Counted from the first letter of the stretch, positions 1-6,176 are shown. The stretch: 7,753 nucleotides of DNA from Balneolaceae bacterium (GCA_003555185.1 PWFZ01000278.1:1-7753), one strand, 5' to 3'. A program made the numbers and translations. Notes: generated by a model from the letters alone, not told the origin.

Positions 1-354
1 AGACTGGCCTGGATCTCGCTTGGAGCATGTGAGTACACTCTTGGCGATTATATGAAGTGGCTGAGAGGAGCCATGAGGGGTAGCGGGCCGATGTGGGAGG
101 AGTCAAGCAGAATGAACCTGTTTGATCGCGTTCCTAAACTTGAGGTTCCCGCCTGGTTCATTGTTGGCAGGAATGACTTCAATACACCGGCCGTGCTGGT
201 TAGTGAGTATGTTGAGAAGATGAATGCACCCCATAAAGAGTTAATAGTAATGGAAGGTGCGGCCCATACTCCGTTTCTAAAAAATCCCGATGGGTTTAAC
301 GCAGAAGTAATCAGGATTAAGAAATCAATCGTTCAAAAAAAGGAAGGATTGTAA
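1..354 (+). CDS. alpha/beta hydrolase, C-terminal part (5' end outside window)
   Basis: The frame is open from base 1, so this is the last 117 residues of a longer protein whose nucleophile region lies upstream of the window. Two catalytic positions of the alpha/beta hydrolase fold are visible. The acid is in the loop after a beta strand (WFIVGRND, Asp codon 175-177). The histidine is in GAAHTPF (His codon 265-267), followed by the usual amphipathic helix. The spacing and the segment SEYVEKMNAPHKELIVME resemble the C-termini of proline-iminopeptidase-like and related hydrolases that recur in Bacteroidota. The substrate cannot be told from this part, and no C-terminal anchor is seen. It ends 2 nt before the next ATG, and the ribosome site of that gene lies inside its last codons, so the two are probably co-transcribed and translationally coupled. 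The fold is well supported; the specific function is unknown. Confidence 0.85.
   Translation, partial: RLAWISLGACEYTLGDYMKWLRGAMRGSGPMWEESSRMNLFDRVPKLEVPAWFIVGRNDFNTPAVLVSEYVEKMNAPHKELIVMEGAAHTPFLKNPDGFNAEVIRIKKSIVQKKEGL
341..347 (+). promoter_or_regulatory. ribosome binding site AGGAAGG for the small membrane protein
   Basis: AGGAAGG ends 9 nt before the ATG at 357 and lies within the final codons of the upstream hydrolase. It supports this ATG as the start and suggests translational coupling between the two genes. Confidence 0.55.
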
Positions 355-356
355 TC

Positions 357-764
357 ATGTACACAAAATACTTCTTGGCCTGGATGCCAATGGTTTTGAT
401 TGGAATCGCAAACGGAATACTGCGTGAAATTTTGATGACTGATCGCCTCGGTGATGAGCCAGCCCACCAGATTTCAACAGTTACGCTATTCGTTTTTCTC
501 GGGCTATACATCTGGTATATGCTCCCAAAAGCCGGAATCCGATCATCCCGTCAATCCTGGATTGCAGGTATGATCTGGTTGATACTGACGGTATTGTTTG
601 AATTCGGTCTCGGCTTTTTTTCGGGTCAGCCCATACTGGAATTGCTGAACGCCTATAACATTTTCGAAGGACGACTGTGGATCATCATTCCTCTTTGGGT
701 GGGAGTAGCACCGCGATTATTTTTATCATTAAACCAAAAGTTTGATCATAAGATGGATGAGTAA
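357..764 (+). CDS. small four-helix integral membrane protein, function unknown
   Basis: This is a 135-residue hydrophobic protein with four likely membrane helices at about residues 4-23, 40-57, 67-89 and 107-125, and a short charged tail. Polar and aromatic residues inside or beside the helices look like a conserved pattern: N19, R23-E24, AHQ at 36-38, ST at 40-41, FEFG at 81-84, YN at 100-101, GR at 105-106 and AP at 118-119. I recall similar unnamed proteins in Bacteroidota and other groups with the same AHQ.ST, FEFG and YN...GR pattern, but I know no function for them. No enzyme motif or signal peptide is visible. The ATG is 2 nt after the hydrolase stop and has a good ribosome site, so it is probably in the same transcript. 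Membrane location is confident; the role is unknown. Confidence 0.85.
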   Translation: MYTKYFLAWMPMVLIGIANGILREILMTDRLGDEPAHQISTVTLFVFLGLYIWYMLPKAGIRSSRQSWIAGMIWLILTVLFEFGLGFFSGQPILELLNAYNIFEGRLWIIIPLWVGVAPRLFLSLNQKFDHKMDE

Positions 765-781
765 AGTTTTATAGTTCCTCT

Positions 782-860
782 ATGTATTTGGGACTTTTCT
801 GCGGACCTAAGCGAATTCATCTGTGAACCTCTGCGAGAAATCGACCAGAATTATTTTCAG
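782..860 (+). repeat. intergenic TGCG/AGCG-phased repeat, copy 1
   Basis: This copy is closely similar to 1963-2040 and 2141-2220. The most constant part is GCGAATTCATCTGYGAACCT followed by CTGCGAGAAATC. Within it, TGCG/AGCG-like tetramers start at 800, 810, 822 and 832, a 10-12-10 spacing. It contains no open frame of note. From memory, arrays of CTCTGCG-type words are common intergenic repeats in Bacteroidota and neighbouring phyla. The function is unknown. It occupies most of the gap between the membrane protein and the second hydrolase. Confidence 0.75.
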
Positions 861-913
861 CCCATTCGATGTATCAACTTATAAATCATTTGGATAATTA
901 TGATAGGAAATAA

Positions 914-924
914 AAGGCGGTGAT
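914..924 (+). promoter_or_regulatory. extended Shine-Dalgarno site that decides the hydrolase start
   Basis: AAGGCGGTGAT matches the full anti-SD complement AAGGAGGTGAT except at one base. It leaves 7 nt before the ATG at 932. The in-frame GTG at 920 and ATG at 923 lie inside the site itself, so they are unlikely starts. Confidence 0.6.
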
Positions 925-931
925 GAATAGC

Positions 932-1903
932 ATGCTTTGGTGGATTTTGGCGGTTGTAATTACAGTGGTGGTCACTATTGCAGTCCTCTATCTGCGGGAT
1001 ATCAATCGGGCCTATGAACGAATCAACGGTAAGAGTATGGTGATATCGTCACCTTTCGGCGATATCGAATTCAGTGAAGGCGGAAATGTAACCGGTGATC
1101 CCGTTTTGGTGATTCATGGTGCCGGAGGCGGATATGATCAGGGAAAGCAAATTGCAGAAACTGTGTTGGATGAACAGTTTCGATGGATCATACCCTCCCG
1201 TTTCGGCTACCTTAGATCAGCACTTCCGGAGGACGCCACCTGGGATGATCAGGCAGAAGCATATGACTTTCTTCTCGACTACCTCGGGGTTGAACAGACT
1301 GCCGTTGTTGCGATGTCACAGGGTGGTGCATCGGCGCTACTTTTTGCTGCAAACCACCCGGAACGTATATCATCTCTTACCTGCATCTCGTGCGGAGTAG
1401 CGACTTTGGCATCAGAAAATCAGGCCGGTGCAGATAGAAAAGGCAATGCTCTGAAATGGATCTTTACATTTGATTTTCCATATTGGATCATCTCTAAACT
1501 CTTCAAAAAGCAGTTTATGGGGTTACTTGGAGTTAATAAAGATGTGATTGCAGAGCTCACACCTGAACAACTCGAGCGGTTGGGGTATTTCATCAACTCA
1601 ATGAATCCGGTTTCGCGAAGATCGGCCGGCGTAACATTTGATAACAGGGAGCCACTACCGGGTGACCGAATTGCTGCGATAAAAGCGCCCGTATTAATCA
1701 TTCACGCCCGTGACGACATGCTTCAGCTATACCACAATGCCGAGTTTGCGGCTTTCTCAATTCCCGGTGCAGAATTACTGAGTTATGAATCCGGCGGACA
1801 CCTTCTGATGATTGTTGAGGAGCAGGAAATCAAAACCAGATTAAAAAACCTTATAATTAAAGTAAATGATGATCTTATAAAGAGATTAGACAACCATGAG
1901 TAA
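932..1903 (+). CDS. membrane-anchored alpha/beta hydrolase
   Basis: Starting from ATG 932 the protein has 323 residues. It opens with one hydrophobic segment (about residues 3-21, rich in V/I/L) followed by a charged stretch, so it is probably anchored in the membrane with the hydrolase domain on one side. The oxyanion-hole motif HGAGGG is at 62-67. The nucleophile elbow is AMSQGG with Ser129; the first Gly of the usual GxSxG is Ala here. The acid is probably Asp262 in HARDD and the base His290 in SGGHLL. Length and triad order fit a complete alpha/beta hydrolase; the substrate cannot be told. The start was chosen from the extended ribosome site at 914-924; GTG 920 or ATG 923 would add 3-4 residues. 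The last residues (RLDNHE) and the stop codon lie inside the first copy of a tandem repeat shared with the start of the downstream SDR gene. Confidence 0.88.
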   Translation: MLWWILAVVITVVVTIAVLYLRDINRAYERINGKSMVISSPFGDIEFSEGGNVTGDPVLVIHGAGGGYDQGKQIAETVLDEQFRWIIPSRFGYLRSALPEDATWDDQAEAYDFLLDYLGVEQTAVVAMSQGGASALLFAANHPERISSLTCISCGVATLASENQAGADRKGNALKWIFTFDFPYWIISKLFKKQFMGLLGVNKDVIAELTPEQLERLGYFINSMNPVSRRSAGVTFDNREPLPGDRIAAIKAPVLIIHARDDMLQLYHNAEFAAFSIPGAELLSYESGGHLLMIVEEQEIKTRLKNLIIKVNDDLIKRLDNHE

Positions 1904-1962
1904 AAAAATATAGTCAAAACCGGGGTAATTTCAGGTGTAAAATATTTTTTAAGTGTTTAAGA

Positions 1963-2040
1963 AATGTATAGAGACTTTCAGCGGAACTCAGCGAGTTCAT
2001 CTGCGAACCTCTGCGAGAAATCAACCGGAACTATCTTCTG
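1963..2040 (+). repeat. intergenic TGCG/AGCG-phased repeat, copy 2
   Basis: This is the same element as at 782-860, inside tandem unit 1. Its tetramers start at 1980, 1990, 2002 and 2012, with the same 10-12-10 spacing as copy 1. It is almost identical to copy 3. Confidence 0.8.
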
Positions 2041-2140
2041 AATTTGGAACTCTTTAAAAAAAGATTAGACAAGCATGAGCAAAAAATATAGCCATAACAG
2101 GTGTAAATTCAGGTGTTAAATGTTTCCTAAGTGTTTAAAA

Positions 2141-2220
2141 AATGTATAGAGACTTTCAGCGGAACTCAGCGAATTCATCTGCGAACCTCTGCGAGAAATC
2201 AACCAGAATTATCTTCTGAT
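2141..2220 (+). repeat. intergenic TGCG/AGCG-phased repeat, copy 3
   Basis: This is the third copy, inside tandem unit 2, ending about 30 nt before the SDR start codon. It forms the 5' flank of the SDR gene, so any promoter or leader effect of the repeat would act on that gene. No clear -35/-10 pair is seen within it. Confidence 0.8.
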
Positions 2221-2251
2221 TTTGGAACTCTTTAAAAAAGATTAGACAACC

Positions 2252-3058
2252 ATGAGCAAAAAAAATATAGTCATAACCGGGGCAAATTCAGGTATTGGAA
2301 AAGCAGCAGCGATAAAGTTTGCGAAAGAAGGTTTTCAGGTGATTATGGCCTGCCGTGATATGAAAAAGGGGAAGAATGCCTTAGCGGAGATAATTTCACA
2401 TTCAGGTTCTGAAAATGTGGATCTGATAAAACTGGATGTTTCATCATTCGATTCAATACGCAGGTTCAATGAGGAGTACAGGGCCAGGTATAAAGTGCTG
2501 GATATTCTCATTCATAACGCCGCATATTTCAATCATGGTGAGAAGGAGTATCAGCTGAGTCCGGACCATATAGAACTCACGTTCGCAACGAATGTCGCAG
2601 GCCCATTTTTGTTGACCGAACTGCTTAAAGATCTGCTCGAAAAGTCGGACAATCCCAAAATCTTGAATGCCTGCAGCACCAACATCAAGCATTTCTATGA
2701 CCCAAAACGACAGATCGAATTCGATAACCTGCAGGGAGAGTTTAGGGAAAGCAGACCTTACAGTGTGTACAAGCTTTATGGAGATTCTAAAATGGCGCTT
2801 CTGATGCTGACGTTTAGATGGGCTGATGAATTCAAAGATGCCGGTATTAAAGTAAATGCCGTGATGATCAACAACATCAGGAATGAGTGGCAATCCATTA
2901 AAAAATTCAGATCCTGGTACAGGGTTGCGGCTGCTCTGCAAAATTTGATTGCTTCTCCAACCGGTATGATGGCGGATGTGTACTATCACATTTGTACTTC
3001 GGAAGAATATAAAAACGTAACCGGTAAGCTGATCAATCATAAGAAAGAGATTGTGTAG
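2252..3058 (+). CDS. SDR-family NAD(P)-dependent oxidoreductase, probably C-terminally truncated
   Basis: This 268-residue cytosolic Rossmann-fold protein resembles the retinol-dehydrogenase-like (classical) SDRs. The cofactor glycine motif TGANSGIG is at 9-16. ACR at 33-35 places an arginine that favours NADP(H). LDV is at 61-63, HNAA at 88-91 and TNVAG at 113-117. Catalytic Ser is probably Ser142 in ACSTN, and the active-site pair is Tyr176-Lys180 in YGDSK. The usual PG motif after the sixth strand is missing; the protein reads VNAVMINNIRNEW there. It ends at TAG 3056-3058 directly after TGKLINHKKEIV, but the same frame runs on for 54 codons and includes VWEFCGRLI, like the C-terminal helix of the family. 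The catalytic core is intact, so it may still work, or it may be an early pseudogene. ATG 2252 is the third copy of a repeated start region and has no clear ribosome site. Confidence 0.88.
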   Translation: MSKKNIVITGANSGIGKAAAIKFAKEGFQVIMACRDMKKGKNALAEIISHSGSENVDLIKLDVSSFDSIRRFNEEYRARYKVLDILIHNAAYFNHGEKEYQLSPDHIELTFATNVAGPFLLTELLKDLLEKSDNPKILNACSTNIKHFYDPKRQIEFDNLQGEFRESRPYSVYKLYGDSKMALLMLTFRWADEFKDAGIKVNAVMINNIRNEWQSIKKFRSWYRVAAALQNLIASPTGMMADVYYHICTSEEYKNVTGKLINHKKEIV

Positions 3059-3223
3059 TGCTCTGAACTGGATGATGACTCAAATTTTATCGCTGTTGCC
3101 AAAGAGATTAAAAATGGGAAAACCTATCCGAAATACGCAGAAAACAGAGAGGTACAGGGCAAAGTGTGGGAATTCTGCGGGCGATTAATTGACAATGGAT
3201 CCTGTTACTCAAAGTTTGAGTGA
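3059..3223 (+). pseudogene. detached SDR C-terminus, in frame after TAG
   Basis: Fifty-four sense codons follow the SDR's TAG in the same frame and end at TGA 3221-3223. The translation includes KEIKNGKTYPKYAENREVQG and then KVWEFCGRLI. That matches the pattern expected at the end of retinol-dehydrogenase-like SDRs, where a Trp-containing helix of the LWELSE kind closes the protein. With it the enzyme would be about 323 residues, a usual family length. A CAG-to-TAG change would give KEIVQ at the junction, which fits my recollection of related proteins. There is no start codon or ribosome site of its own. This is best read as the lost tail of the upstream gene; stop-codon readthrough is possible but has no support. 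Confidence 0.7.
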
Positions 3224-3325
3224 CCTAACGATATCGAAGCAAATTGGAGTGGTATTACTTTTTACAGGAATGGTGTACTTTTAGCAGCCGCAGGAAAATT
3301 TTTGGTTAATAACACAGGTAAATAG
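3195..3325 (+). pseudogene. small membrane-protein-like ORF broken by a frameshift
   Basis: ATG 3195 opens a 29-codon frame (begins MDPVTQSLSDLTISKQ, then the hydrophobic IGVVLLFTGMVYF) that stops at TAG 3282. Adding one T to the run of four at 3279-3282 would carry it on as LAAAGKFLVNNTGK to TAG 3323, about 43 residues with one membrane helix. The continuity of a hydrophobic helix across the shift suggests a real gene damaged by a 1-nt loss, or a sequencing error in a T run. It overlaps the SDR's detached tail by 29 nt. I do not recognise the family, and a chance ORF cannot be excluded. Confidence 0.35.
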
Positions 3326-3500
3326 ATAAGCTTGGTTTCGGACCTTTGTAAGGTAAGTCGCCTTGATTACTCTTCTTGAAGTTAACCTGCTCAAAGAAAA
3401 CTTTCGCAGTCAACTGAACCCTGTTAAAGGCTGCAATTAGCCGGTGCAAAGATGAATCTAGATGCTATGCTAAGATAGAAATTTTGATAATGCGGTTACT
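3326..3500. other. non-coding stretch with no recognised gene
   Basis: No convincing coding frame, RNA gene or mobile-element end was seen here. There is a short inverted repeat ACCTT-TGT-AAGGT at 3342-3354. One stop-free frame of about 50 codons on the - strand has no start codon and is not recognised. The stretch separates the decayed SDR region from the ABC exporter and probably holds the exporter's promoter, but I could not place a -35/-10 pair with confidence. Confidence 0.5.
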
Positions 3501-3526
3501 ATTTCAGCGTTATAGAACGCTGAAAT
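3501..3526. repeat. perfect 11-bp inverted repeat, possible terminator or leader hairpin
   Basis: ATTTCAGCGTT (3501-3511) and AACGCTGAAAT (3516-3526) pair perfectly around the loop ATAG. The run that follows, CTTTCC, is a poor U-tract, so termination is uncertain. It lies 46 nt before the ABC exporter start. It could end transcription from the SDR side, act as a leader structure in the exporter mRNA, or be a symmetric protein-binding site. Confidence 0.6.
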
Positions 3527-3572
3527 CTTTCCGAAGGTTACATCAACGAATATTAACTCATCACGCATACTT

Positions 3573-5345
3573 TTGAAAATCGATCGATCCTCTTTTCGCC
3601 AGTACATGAAAATTCTGGCGTACGTTAAGCCCTACAAAACGAAGCTGATCATTGCGCTAATCGCTTCCGTTTTGGCTACGCTCGTATGGTTGGCGGTACC
3701 GCTTGGCCTGCGCGAGCTGCTCGATGCCGTGTTCGATGATGGTGATATGGCACTGCTTAACCGGGTGACGATGGTACTCATCGGACTCTTCATTTCGCAG
3801 GCTCTTCTTGGATTCTGGGGCAGCTACTCGCTCGATTGGATCGGTGAAAAAATTGTCGCTGACCTGCGTAAGAATCTCTACGAACATCTGAACCGGCTAA
3901 GCCTCAAATTCTATTCCAACCAACGACTGGGGGAAATCACATCACGCCTCACAAATGATGTGGCCGCCATTCGTGACGCCGTAACCGGTACACTTTCCGA
4001 AGGGCTCACGCAAAGTATCAACCTGTTGGGTTCGGTTACGCTGATGGTCTACCTCAACTGGAGACTCAGCCTGATTATTTTCGTCACCGTGCCGGTCATC
4101 ACGCTGGCGGTTCGGTATTTTGGCCAGCTGATCAGAAAGCTATCCAGAGAAGTGCAGGATCGACTGGCAGACACCACCGCCATTGCCGAAGAAGCACTGG
4201 GAGCAATCGAATCCGTCAAGTCCTTTGCGCGTGAACCGTATGAAATAGGACGGTACAATTCTGGAGTCGATAATCTATTTGACACGGCCCGAAAACGAGT
4301 GCTGTTCAGTAATCTGTTCTGGTCATCCGTGGGCGTTGTGTTTATGAGCACTATGATCGTCATTTTTTGGTTTGGTGGAACAGAGGTGCTGGCCGGTAGG
4401 CTAACCGCCGGAGATCTTGTCGCATTCATATTTTTTGCTTTCAATATTGGTCGCTCGATGAGCGGAATGGCAAGGGTTTATACGGTATTTAGCAGTGCCG
4501 TTTGTGCATCAGAACGCATCTTTGGACTGCTTGAAGAGAAGCCAGGAGTTGAAGATCACGCCGATGCGGTAGAGATGGGCGAGGTAGAAGGAGCCGTTTC
4601 GTTTGAAAATGTCTCTTTTCATTACGAGGAAAATCAACCCGTACTTCGCGATATCAGCTTTTCGTGCAGTCCGGGCGATATTGTTGCGCTGGTGGGGCCA
4701 AGCGGTGCCGGAAAGACAACACTTCTTAAACTCATCCCACGATTTTATGATGTGGAGGAAGGAATCATCCGCTTTGATGGAACTGATATTTCCAAGGTCA
4801 CGCAGCAGTCACTGAGAAATCAGATCGCAATTGTCCCTCAGGATATCCAACTTTTCGGAAGCACCATTCGGGAAAACATCAGGTATGGCAGGTTGGATGC
4901 TACTGACCGGGAAGTGGAAGAAGCGGCGAGGCTTGCACAGGCTCACGGCTTTATAATGGAGCACCCGGATGGATACGACGCCTTGGTGGGAGAGCGTGGC
5001 ATTAAACTCAGTGGGGGACAGCGTCAGCGCGTGGCCATTGCAAGAGCCATTTTAAAAGAACCCAATATTTTGCTGCTTGATGAAGCCACATCATCACTCG
5101 ATTCCGAATCAGAGGCAGCCGTACAGGTCGCGCTAAATCACCTGATGAAACGCTGCACCACCTTTGTGATCGCCCACCGGCTTTCAACCATCCAAAACGC
5201 AACGACCATCCTGGTGATGGACAACGGCTACATTTCCGAGCAGGGAACCCATCAACAGCTACTGGAGAAAAACGGGCTCTACAGGCGACTGTATGATATC
5301 CAGTTTCATAAAGAGACGTTTTCTTTTGATGAAACGGATTTGTAA
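3573..5345 (+). CDS. ABC exporter half-transporter (fused membrane and ATPase domains), MsbA-like
   Basis: This 590-residue protein should form a homodimer or heterodimer in the inner membrane and export lipids, drugs or peptides; the substrate is not evident. The membrane domain spans about residues 14-315, with hydrophobic helices near 25-45, 62-84, 145-180 and 247-290, and the coupling-helix region TNDVAAIRDA near 127-136. The ATPase domain begins near 341 with A-loop Tyr351. It has Walker A GPSGAGKT (375-382), Q-loop Gln423 in VPQD, signature LSGGQ (479-483), Walker B ILLLDE (499-504), a D-loop in SSLD, and switch His535 in IAHR. All are intact, so it should be an active ATPase. The start is TTG 3573 without a visible ribosome site; the only nearby ATG (3606) would remove 11 residues, and an in-frame stop at 3513 limits any extension. 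It stands alone, without a partner ABC gene. Confidence 0.95.
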   Translation: MKIDRSSFRQYMKILAYVKPYKTKLIIALIASVLATLVWLAVPLGLRELLDAVFDDGDMALLNRVTMVLIGLFISQALLGFWGSYSLDWIGEKIVADLRKNLYEHLNRLSLKFYSNQRLGEITSRLTNDVAAIRDAVTGTLSEGLTQSINLLGSVTLMVYLNWRLSLIIFVTVPVITLAVRYFGQLIRKLSREVQDRLADTTAIAEEALGAIESVKSFAREPYEIGRYNSGVDNLFDTARKRVLFSNLFWSSVGVVFMSTMIVIFWFGGTEVLAGRLTAGDLVAFIFFAFNIGRSMSGMARVYTVFSSAVCASERIFGLLEEKPGVEDHADAVEMGEVEGAVSFENVSFHYEENQPVLRDISFSCSPGDIVALVGPSGAGKTTLLKLIPRFYDVEEGIIRFDGTDISKVTQQSLRNQIAIVPQDIQLFGSTIRENIRYGRLDATDREVEEAARLAQAHGFIMEHPDGYDALVGERGIKLSGGQRQRVAIARAILKEPNILLLDEATSSLDSESEAAVQVALNHLMKRCTTFVIAHRLSTIQNATTILVMDNGYISEQGTHQQLLEKNGLYRRLYDIQFHKETFSFDETDL

Positions 5346-5387
5346 TTCAACTTTGAGTTCTGAATTCGGGAGGCTATACCATAAGAG

Positions 5388-5493
5388 CGTCATCCTGAGC
5401 GCAATTCCGCATCTTTTGGCGGAATGAAGTCGAAGGATTTCCTACTTTTCATAGATAAAGATTGGAGATGCCGGATCGGGGTCCGGGCATGAC
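5388..5493. repeat. composite palindromic intergenic element with a nested hairpin
   Basis: The ends are inverted (CGTCAT at 5388-5393 and ATGAC at 5489-5493). The left half reads GTCATCCTGAGCG, then a 7-bp hairpin (ATTCCGC 5404-5410, GCGGAAT 5419-5425), then AAGTCGAAGGATTTC. The right half is an imperfect palindrome, ATGCCGGA TCGGGG TCCGGGCAT (5468-5490). From memory, the words GTCATCCTGAGCGAAGTCGAAGGAT and GGATCGGGTCCGG are frequent dispersed repeats in Bacteroidota and Balneolota genomes. It sits between convergent genes, where it may also stop transcription from both sides. There is no coding capacity. Confidence 0.7.
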
Positions 5494-5513
5494 TAAAAAG
5501 AATAACCCGGATT

Positions 5514-6176
5514 TTAAGTAAATCCCCTACGAAATCGTTCTCTCATCTCTACAATATAAATGGCCAGTTCGTCTCTCACTTCTTTTCCTTCAGTGTACAA
5601 AGATGAAAAAGTTGAGCTATTGATTATCTTTTTATCTCTCATCTCTTGTAAAGCGGTTAACATTCTATTGGCGGCAGTCAGCCCACGTTTACAGTTGGCA
5701 ATATTTCCGCCAAGACTCTCCATCTCAAAACCAAACCCAAATCCGCCTGCTATTTTCGCCGGAGGGATAATGAGTGACCTTGCGAAGGCATCTAAAGAAT
5801 CATCTTTGATGTCGTCAATTTCTGTCTTTAAGAGATTAATGCCTTTTATGGTGTATTCATAAGCTTTTTGATAAAGAGGAAAATCTTCAAAATCATCAAA
5901 TTCAATAGGATCATAACCTGTTATCTGTTTCCACTCTTCCCCTGCCTCAAACTCATCTATATAACCATCAAGCCAGCCATGTTTTTCATCGCAGTCTGTT
6001 TCAGAAAGCATGTGAAACCAGCCCATATTAATGGCAATGATTCTGTCGCAATCAGGGTGATCTTTATATTCATCCATCAGTCGTAAGTATTTTTCGGTTC
6101 GTTTATCAGACTCCCTCATAAACTCTTCCCACTGATGTTCATCCCATATTTCCGGTTCTTCACTGTTGTTTTCCAT
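5514..6176 (-). CDS. acidic protein of unknown function, 220 residues
   Basis: I do not recognise this family. The N-terminal ~130 residues are strongly acidic and rich in aromatic residues (for example WDEHQWEEFM at 11-20 and FDDFEDFPLY at 93-102). A distinctive glycine/phenylalanine block follows, IPPAKIAGGFGFGFEMESLG at 137-156. The C-terminus is predicted helical and more basic (residues 160-220, ending MRERFRRGFT). There is no signal peptide, membrane helix or known catalytic motif, so it is probably cytosolic. The alternation of charged helices with Trp, His and Cys residues (GWFHMLSETDCDEKHGW) might suggest a small bundle, but this is weak. The start is the ATG whose complement is at 6174-6176, preceded by GTGAAAA with no clear ribosome site. 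It is convergent with the ABC exporter, divergent from the MATE gene and monocistronic. Codon pattern and length support a real gene. Confidence 0.8.
   Translation of the reverse strand: MENNSEEPEIWDEHQWEEFMRESDKRTEKYLRLMDEYKDHPDCDRIIAINMGWFHMLSETDCDEKHGWLDGYIDEFEAGEEWKQITGYDPIEFDDFEDFPLYQKAYEYTIKGINLLKTEIDDIKDDSLDAFARSLIIPPAKIAGGFGFGFEMESLGGNIANCKRGLTAANRMLTALQEMRDKKIINSSTFSSLYTEGKEVRDELAIYIVEMRERFRRGFT

Larger units (their letters stand above)
1884..2296 (+). repeat. tandem ~178-bp repeat: two full units plus a third partial copy
   Basis: Units begin with GATTAGACAA at 1884, 2063 and 2240 (steps of 179 and 177 bp). Each unit starts with a ~55-bp segment (1884-1938, 2063-2117, 2240-2296) containing ATGAG(T/C) and the next ~40 bases of the SDR gene. 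In units 1 and 2 this is followed by a ~120-bp intergenic segment with the TGCG-phased repeat. The last ~90 bp of the two units differ at only about four positions plus one A, while the gene-start segments differ more and vary in A-run length (7, 6 and 8 A's after the serine codon). The third copy continues into the real SDR gene. Unit 1 also supplies the hydrolase stop codon. Confidence 0.9.

Noticed and set aside
1884..2296. The tandem units as a CRISPR array or insertion sequence
   Set aside because: The units are about 178 bp with no spacer structure, no terminal inverted repeats and no transposase; a tandem duplication fits better.
2453..3040. Long 195-codon frame antisense to the SDR gene
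   Set aside because: It lies wholly inside a gene with clear SDR motifs, and its translation shows no family features; it is a shadow of the coding strand.
3344..3450. Stop-free frame of about 50 codons on the - strand between the SDR tail and the ABC gene
   Set aside because: It has no start codon and is directly preceded by a stop. A frame of this length is expected by chance, and the translation is not recognised.
4049..4444. 131-codon frame antisense to the ABC membrane domain
   Set aside because: Serine/threonine/arginine-rich translation typical of an antisense shadow over a well-supported ABC exporter.
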